Below are positions 59,628-64,000 of a stretch of 64,000 nt of DNA, one piece after another. The notes below the pieces were generated by a model that saw nothing but the letters and a program-made list of their open reading frames with translations, was not told the DNA's origin and made no database searches. Origin of the DNA: Pseudomonas pergaminensis. GTDB taxonomy: Bacteria > Pseudomonadota > Gammaproteobacteria > Pseudomonadales > Pseudomonadaceae. Position numbers and translations under genes: made by a program. How positions within the stretch are numbered: the stretch's first letter is position 1; each line of letters starts with the position of its first letter. The stretch is from contig NZ_CP078013.2 in the NCBI RefSeq assembly GCF_024112395.2, positions 6,108,501 to 6,172,500 on the forward strand, in the 5' to 3' direction.

Positions 59628-60530
59628 ATGCGCTTGCGTCATATCGAAATCTTCCAGGCTATACGCCAGACCGGCTCCGTCAGCGCCGCCGCGCAATTGC
59701 TGCACGTATCGCAGCCCGCCGTCACCAAGGTGTTGCAGCACGCCGAATTGCAGCTGGGCTTCCCCCTGTTTCTGCGCGTGCGCGGCAAGTTGCAGCCCAC
59801 GCCAGAAGCCCTGGCGCTGGAAAGCGAAGTCGAGAAAGTCACCGAAAGCCTGCAAGGCGTGCGCCGCCTGGCCAAGAGCCTGCGCCGTGCACCGGGCCAG
59901 AGTGTGCGCATCGGCGCGATCCCGGCGCTGGCCCTGTCGCTGCTGCCGCCGGCGATTCTGGAGTGGAAGCACGCCTACCCGGACATAGCTTGCGAACTGT
60001 CCAGCGATCATAGCCGCGAGCTGGTGCAGAAGCTGCTGATGCGTGAGATTGACTTGGCGCTGACGCTGAACTTCTCCGGCCATCCGGGGCTGACCACGCA
60101 GGTGCTGGCCAACGGTGTGTTGGTGGCATTGGCGTCCAGCGGCTATTGGTCTGAAGCCGAACTGAGCAGCCCCTTGGCCTTGGCTGACCTGGCGGGAGCG
60201 CCGCTGATTGGCCTTTCCAGCGCGGACCCACTGGCAGCGAAACTCGACAGCTACCTGGAAAATGTCGACCCACCGCCGCGCGTAACGATCTCGGTGCAGA
60301 CCTACTCGCTGGCCCGCGCGATGGTCGAATCCGGCGCCGGCCTGACGGTCATCGATCCCTTCACCGCCCTCGGTGCATCGACCGCGACTACCTGCATTCG
60401 CACGCTGACCCCGCCGCTGCCGATCACCCTGTACGCCCTGACCCGCGCCGACGAACCACCGCCTCATATGTTGGCCAACCTGCTGGAGATCTTCGGCCAG
60501 CGCGCCCATGACCTGCTGCAACGCCTATAA
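59628..60530 (+). CDS. LysR-family regulator of the dadA-ridA-binding-protein group
   Basis: A 300-aa LysR-type protein. The N-terminal HTH is HIEIFQAIRQTGSVSAAAQL followed by HVSQPAVTKVLQHAELQLGF; the effector domain starts at about residue 90 (VRIGAIPALALSLLPPAIL). Divergent from the DadA-type gene, so probably its activator. An alternative in-frame start was not needed: MRLRHIEIFQ is the family N-terminus. Effector unknown; a D-amino acid is plausible. Confidence 0.9.
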   Translation: MRLRHIEIFQAIRQTGSVSAAAQLLHVSQPAVTKVLQHAELQLGFPLFLRVRGKLQPTPEALALESEVEKVTESLQGVRRLAKSLRRAPGQSVRIGAIPALALSLLPPAILEWKHAYPDIACELSSDHSRELVQKLLMREIDLALTLNFSGHPGLTTQVLANGVLVALASSGYWSEAELSSPLALADLAGAPLIGLSSADPLAAKLDSYLENVDPPPRVTISVQTYSLARAMVESGAGLTVIDPFTALGASTATTCIRTLTPPLPITLYALTRADEPPPHMLANLLEIFGQRAHDLLQRL

Positions 60531-60554
60531 AGCTATGAGCTGGCAAGCCGGCGC

Positions 60555-61172
60555 CTACAGCACGTAATGCATGATCGCCACAAAGTGCAGCAGGCTGCCG
60601 CCGATCACAAACAGGTGCCAGATGCCATGGGAATGGCGCAGGCGGTGTTCCAGGGCAAAGAAGATAATGCCGACGGTGTACAACACCCCGCCTGAAGCCA
60701 ACCAGATAAACCCTGCCATACCCAGTGCCGCCATCAACGGCTTGACCGCCACCAGCACAATCCAACCCATCACCGCGTAGATCACGATCGACAGGATGCG
60801 CGCCTCGGAGCGCGGCTTGATCTCCTGCAGGATGCCGATCACCGCCAGCCCCCATACAATCCCGAACAGCGTCCAGCCCCATGGCCCGCGCAGCGTCACC
60901 AGGCAAAACGGCGTGTAGCTGCCGGCAATCAACAGGTAGATCGAAAAGTGATCGACCTTCTGCATGATCTCTTTTCGGCGCCCCTGCACGCTGTGGTACA
61001 CGGTGGACGCGCTGTACAGCACCATCAAGGTAAAACCATAGATCGCCACGCTGACGATCTTCCAGGGGCTGCCGTCCAGGCTCGCCACCACCAACATCCA
61101 CACGGCGCCAATACACGCCGCGATTGCACCGAGCAAATGGCTCCAGGCGTTGAAGCGTTCCCCGTGGTACAT
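60555..61172 (-). CDS. Hemolysin III / PAQR-family membrane protein
   Basis: A 205-aa inner-membrane protein with seven hydrophobic segments. Family motifs: GERFNAWSHLLGAIAACIGAV at the N-terminus, STVYHSVQGRRKEIMQKVDHFSIYLLIAGSYTPF in the middle (around residues 58-91, with conserved Ser, His and Asp) and HSHGIWHLFVIGGSLLHFVAI near the end. These metal-ligand-type residues define the PAQR/YqfA/HlyIII group. Despite the name, hemolytic activity is not implied; role is unclear. Confidence 0.88.
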   Translation of the reverse strand: MYHGERFNAWSHLLGAIAACIGAVWMLVVASLDGSPWKIVSVAIYGFTLMVLYSASTVYHSVQGRRKEIMQKVDHFSIYLLIAGSYTPFCLVTLRGPWGWTLFGIVWGLAVIGILQEIKPRSEARILSIVIYAVMGWIVLVAVKPLMAALGMAGFIWLASGGVLYTVGIIFFALEHRLRHSHGIWHLFVIGGSLLHFVAIMHYVL

Positions 61173-61316
61173 CTGTCACTGGCCTCCTGTAATCGTTAAG
61201 CACTGACCGGCAAGCGTCCGACCTTGCGCATAAGAGTGCAAGCGGCTTATGACGTTCCGAGGACGCCGTGCGGTTTTGCGGGCACAATCGACAGCATTCG
61301 AACAAGAGCCACGGCC

Positions 61317-62231
61317 ATGCTGATCGACGAAGAATTCACCCTCAAGAAACTGGAAATCTTCCTGGCGTTCATGCGCACCGGCAACCTGGCCCGCGCCGCC
61401 GCCGAGCTGCAAACCAGTAACGTCAGCGTGCACCGCGCCATCCACTCGCTGGAAAACGCCCTGCGCTGCCCGCTGTTCAAACACGAAGGGCGCAACCTCA
61501 CGCCGCTGGAAAGCGCCTACGTATTGGAAGAGCGCGCGCAAAAACTGGTTGCCGATGTGGTCGACAGCGTGCGCCTCACCCGCGAAGCCGCCGGTTTTTC
61601 CGCCGAGCGCTTCAAGCTCGGCTCGCTGTATTCGCTGACGGTGAAAACCGTGCCGCAATTGATCATGGGCCTGAAGATCCGCCGCAGCGAACTCAACATC
61701 GACCTGATCCTGGGCTCCAACTTCGACCTGCTCTACAAGCTCAAGAACATGGAAGTGGACGCGATCCTCATCTCCCTGGACGAACACGCCAACGACCCCG
61801 ACTGCGAACAGATTGCGCTGTTTTCCGATGATATTTTCCTCGCCACCCCCGCCGATTCCCCCTTCGACCGCGAGCGCGAGATCGACCTTGCCGACGTGCG
61901 CGACGCGACCTTCATCACCCTCACCCAAGGCTTCGCCACGCACCAGGATGGCAATCGCGTATTCAAGCAGGCGGGGTTCGAGCCGAAGGTGGCGATGCAG
62001 GTCAATGACATCTTCACGCTGCTGAGCATGGTCAGCTCGGGCGTGGGTTATGCACTGCTGCCAGGTAGGATTGCGGCGGTGTATGAAAACCGCGTGAAGC
62101 TGATACCGCTGCAACCCAGGTATCGGTTGCAGCAGCATATTGGTGTGGTGTTCCTGAAGGCCAAGGAAAGGGACCCGAACTTGCTGGCGTTATTGGCGGA
62201 GTGTCGGATGTATGCCAATCGCCAAGCCTGA
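61317..62231 (+). CDS. mdcR: LysR-family regulator of malonate utilisation MdcR
   Basis: A 304-aa LysR protein. HTH: TLKKLEIFLAFMRTGNLARA and TSNVSVHRAIHSLENAL. The effector domain matches the MdcR type (KLGSLYSLTVKTVPQLIMGL, ISLDEHANDPDCEQIALFSD, ITLTQGFATHQDGNRVFKQAGF). It lies at the end of, and convergent with, the mdc/mad genes, the usual place of mdcR in pseudomonads. Confidence 0.92.
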   Translation: MLIDEEFTLKKLEIFLAFMRTGNLARAAAELQTSNVSVHRAIHSLENALRCPLFKHEGRNLTPLESAYVLEERAQKLVADVVDSVRLTREAAGFSAERFKLGSLYSLTVKTVPQLIMGLKIRRSELNIDLILGSNFDLLYKLKNMEVDAILISLDEHANDPDCEQIALFSDDIFLATPADSPFDREREIDLADVRDATFITLTQGFATHQDGNRVFKQAGFEPKVAMQVNDIFTLLSMVSSGVGYALLPGRIAAVYENRVKLIPLQPRYRLQQHIGVVFLKAKERDPNLLALLAECRMYANRQA

Positions 62232-62234
62232 AAA

Positions 62235-62329
62235 ACCGCTTTCGCGAGCAAGCCCGCTCCCACATTTTGACCGCATTCTCATGCTGGAACTCGGTCAAGT
62301 GTGGGAGCGGGCTTGCTCGCGAAGAGGCC
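62235..62329. repeat. REPIN, identical over 95 bp to the copy at 31735
   Basis: Same arms, same spacer and same orientation as 31735-31829 with no mismatch. The flanking bases differ, so the identity is limited to the element. Confidence 0.95.
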
Positions 62330-62354
62330 CTAACTAGCAACACAAAGTCCAAAC

Positions 62355-63119
62355 TTACCCAACCAACCCGCGCACGATGAAATAGAGCAACGAAGGCCCG
62401 AGCAGGCAACCCAGCCCGGTGTGGAACGTCGCCGTCAACGCGCCATACGGCACCAGCCGCCGATCCGTCGCCGCCAAGCCCGCCGTCACACCGCTCACCG
62501 TGCCGGCCAACCCACCAAACACCATTGCCGAACGCGGGTTATCCAAGCCCATCCAGCGCGCTGCGACCGGCGTGCCAACCATCACCAGAATCGCCTTGAT
62601 CAACCCGGTGGCAATCGACAGCGCCATCACATCCGAGGTCGCGCCAATCGCCGCACCGGTCACCGGGCCGACGATATAGGTCACGGCACCCGCGCCAATG
62701 GTGGTCATGCTGATCGCATCGCGATAACCAAAGGCCCAGGCCATGCTTGCACCGACGATAAACGGCAGGATCGTGCCGAGCAGCAGTGCAATCACACCAA
62801 TCATCCCGGCCTTGCGCGCCTCGGTGGCTTGCACTTCGAACGCGGTGGCGACGATGGCGAAATCCCGCAGCATCGCGCCGCCCATCAGGCCGATCCCGGA
62901 GAACAGCGCCAGGTCCGCCAGGCCTTTCTGGCCGCCGGTGATCGTGCCGCCGACCCAGGCCAGGACCAGGCCGATGACAATGGCAATCGCCGAGCCATGA
63001 ATACGCCCGAAGGTCAGGCGCTTGGACAGCACCACCGAAATCCACATGACCACGCCAACGAAGGCAAACGCGGTAATCAGGCCGTTGTGTTCCAAACCTT
63101 TTTCAATGAGATCCCACAT
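62355..63119 (-). CDS. madM: Malonate transporter subunit MadM
   Basis: A 254-aa membrane protein, large subunit of the two-component malonate/Na+ symporter. Hydrophobic segments run throughout (GLITAFAFVGVVMWISVVLS, AIAIVIGLVLAWVGGTI, MTTIGAGAVTYIVGPVTGAAIGA, VFGGLAGTVSGVTAGLAATD). Directly follows madL with no gap, as in other mdc operons, so it is the last gene of the operon. Confidence 0.93.
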   Translation of the reverse strand: MWDLIEKGLEHNGLITAFAFVGVVMWISVVLSKRLTFGRIHGSAIAIVIGLVLAWVGGTITGGQKGLADLALFSGIGLMGGAMLRDFAIVATAFEVQATEARKAGMIGVIALLLGTILPFIVGASMAWAFGYRDAISMTTIGAGAVTYIVGPVTGAAIGATSDVMALSIATGLIKAILVMVGTPVAARWMGLDNPRSAMVFGGLAGTVSGVTAGLAATDRRLVPYGALTATFHTGLGCLLGPSLLYFIVRGLVG

Positions 63120-63120
63120 A

Positions 63121-63540
63121 TCAGCGACCTCCTGCCGGTGCGATCAGCGGCTCTTCATCGGGCAGCGGTTCACCCTTGTGCGTGCGGCTGATCAGGGCGA
63201 TGGTGCAACCACATACCACCACCGACCCGATCGCGGCGAGCACCGCCACCGGGCCGCCGTGCAGGGCGGTCACGACGTTTTGTTGCGCGGCCATCGCCAC
63301 TACCACGGGGATGTACATGGCGCCCCAGAAGCCGACGCCCATTTCGCAATCCTTGGTCATGCCGCCGCGCTTTTGCATCCACAGGCGGGCGCAGATCAGC
63401 AGGATCATCGCGATGCCCACCCCGCCCACGTTGGATTTGACGCCCAGCAACACGCCAAGCATGTCGCCCATGATCACGCCCGCGAGCGTGCAGATCGCCA
63501 GCAATGCCACACCGTAGATAATCATTGTTGTTGTCCTCAA
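63121..63540 (-). CDS. madL: Malonate transporter subunit MadL
   Basis: A 139-aa small subunit of the malonate symporter with four hydrophobic segments (IYGVALLAICTLAGVIMGDMLG, VGGVGIAMILLICARLWMQ, GVGFWGAMYIPVVVAMAA, GGPVAVLAAIGSVVVCGC). One base separates it from madM. It lies 52 bp after mdcH. Confidence 0.93.
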   Translation of the reverse strand: MRTTTMIIYGVALLAICTLAGVIMGDMLGVLLGVKSNVGGVGIAMILLICARLWMQKRGGMTKDCEMGVGFWGAMYIPVVVAMAAQQNVVTALHGGPVAVLAAIGSVVVCGCTIALISRTHKGEPLPDEEPLIAPAGGR

Positions 63541-63592
63541 AGTGCTCGATCGAAATTGTTGTTGTTGTGCTTCGAAAGCCTTGGGTGCTGCT

Positions 63593-64000
63593 TTATCGAT
63601 GGCGGCGTTCCTCCTCTTGCAGCAGGGCCTGCAAAGTGTCCAGGCGCGCGCCTTCGCAGGCGATCACCGTGCCTTGTTCAAACACCCGGCGCGACAGGCC
63701 GGTGAGCACCGCGCCCGGAGGCAGTTCGATTTGCAGGCGCACGCCGCGCTCGTAGGCGCTTTGCACGGTGCCGCGCCAGTCGACGATGCGACACATATTG
63801 AAGGCCAGGTCGTCGCGCAGTTGCTCGGGGTTGTGGATCGGCCGCGCACGGGTGCTGCTCAGGTAGGTGATGCGCGGCGCCTTGAGCGGCACGAAGGCTT
63901 GTGCCAAAGCCTGGGCTGGCTGCTCCAGCAATGCGCAATGAGACGGCACGCTGACGGCCAGGCGCTTGGCGATGCCGTTGCCTTTGATGCGACTGGCGAC
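63593..64000 (-). CDS. mdcH: Malonate decarboxylase subunit MdcH (malonyl-CoA:ACP transacylase), C-terminal part
   Basis: The frame stays open to the window edge; the last 135 or so residues are visible. RIKGNGIAKRLAVSVPSHCALL, then the expected substrate-domain His in SVPSHCALLEQPAQAL, followed by NPEQLRDDLAFNMCRIVDW and ELPPGAVLTGLSRRVF. This is the C-terminal half of an FabD-type acyltransferase of the Mdc type (epsilon subunit), which loads malonate on the decarboxylase ACP. The N-terminal part with the GHSLG nucleophile lies outside the window. The first ATG at 63949 is internal. Confidence 0.88.
   Translation of the reverse strand, partial: VASRIKGNGIAKRLAVSVPSHCALLEQPAQALAQAFVPLKAPRITYLSSTRARPIHNPEQLRDDLAFNMCRIVDWRGTVQSAYERGVRLQIELPPGAVLTGLSRRVFEQGTVIACEGARLDTLQALLQEEERRHR

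Noticed and set aside
60538..60566. Additional REPIN after the LysR gene
   Set aside because: Only one degenerate arm (GAGCTGGCAAGCCGGCGCC) is present; treated as a half REP and not annotated separately.

Overview
The window is chromosomal DNA of a Pseudomonas, most likely of the P. fluorescens group. The gene sets and neighbourhoods are typical: betT/betIBA, tktA-epd-pgk-fba, metK, riboswitch-ahcY-metF, bioA-rsmE, and mdc genes at the right edge. The coding DNA is GC-rich, and about fifteen REP/REPIN palindromes with GTGGGAGC...GCTCCCAC ends lie between genes. No tRNA, rRNA, CRISPR array or complete insertion sequence was seen.

Layout. 0.1-6.5 kb: choline uptake and oxidation to glycine betaine, with a clear BetI operator. 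6.6-9.4 kb: an extra TldD/PmbA-type protease pair. 9.7-12.0 kb: an RhlA-like acyl-chain enzyme next to an MFS exporter. 12.1-19.5 kb: dbpA, a YhiN-type flavoprotein, a YccS-type membrane protein, an orphan solute-binding protein, elaA, a small HTH protein and a YgjP-type metalloprotein. 19.6-21.7 kb: a REC-PAS-GGDEF-EAL protein. 22.0-22.7 kb: a PL7 alginate-lyase-type protein. 22.9-27.4 kb: an AT-rich accessory island. 27.5-33.9 kb: fba, two small lipoproteins, pgk, epd and tktA, all on the minus strand. 34.1-36.3 kb: an ArsR-methyltransferase fusion regulator followed by metK. 36.5-46.2 kb: envelope and transport genes (ligB, mltA, MAPEG, CPA1 antiporter, FNT channel) and an ExoU-like patatin phospholipase. 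46.4-49.0 kb: SAH riboswitch, ahcY, metF. 49-61 kb: mixed housekeeping and amino-acid genes (rhlE, yceI with cytochrome b561, bioA, rsmE, a dadA/ridA/binding-protein group with a LysR regulator). 61.3-64 kb: mdcR, madM, madL and the end of mdcH, the last cut by the window edge.

The part most worth following up is the AT-rich island. It holds six small genes for signal-less, beta-rich proteins of unknown function. By eye these fall into two paralogous sets. Three copies of the same spaced palindrome, ACTGT[TC]A-N4-T[AG]ACAG, lie upstream of three of the transcription units. At its left border are a strongly structured leader-like RNA in front of a decayed gene (AUA in place of the start, plus a frameshift) and a fragment resembling the C-terminus of a REP-associated transposase. 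Other points of interest are the ExoU homologue without a visible chaperone or type III secretion genes, the RhlA-MFS pair, and two different SAM-cycle controls (ArsR-methyltransferase upstream of metK, SAH riboswitch upstream of ahcY).

All homology statements come from recognising sequence patterns by eye. No database search was run.
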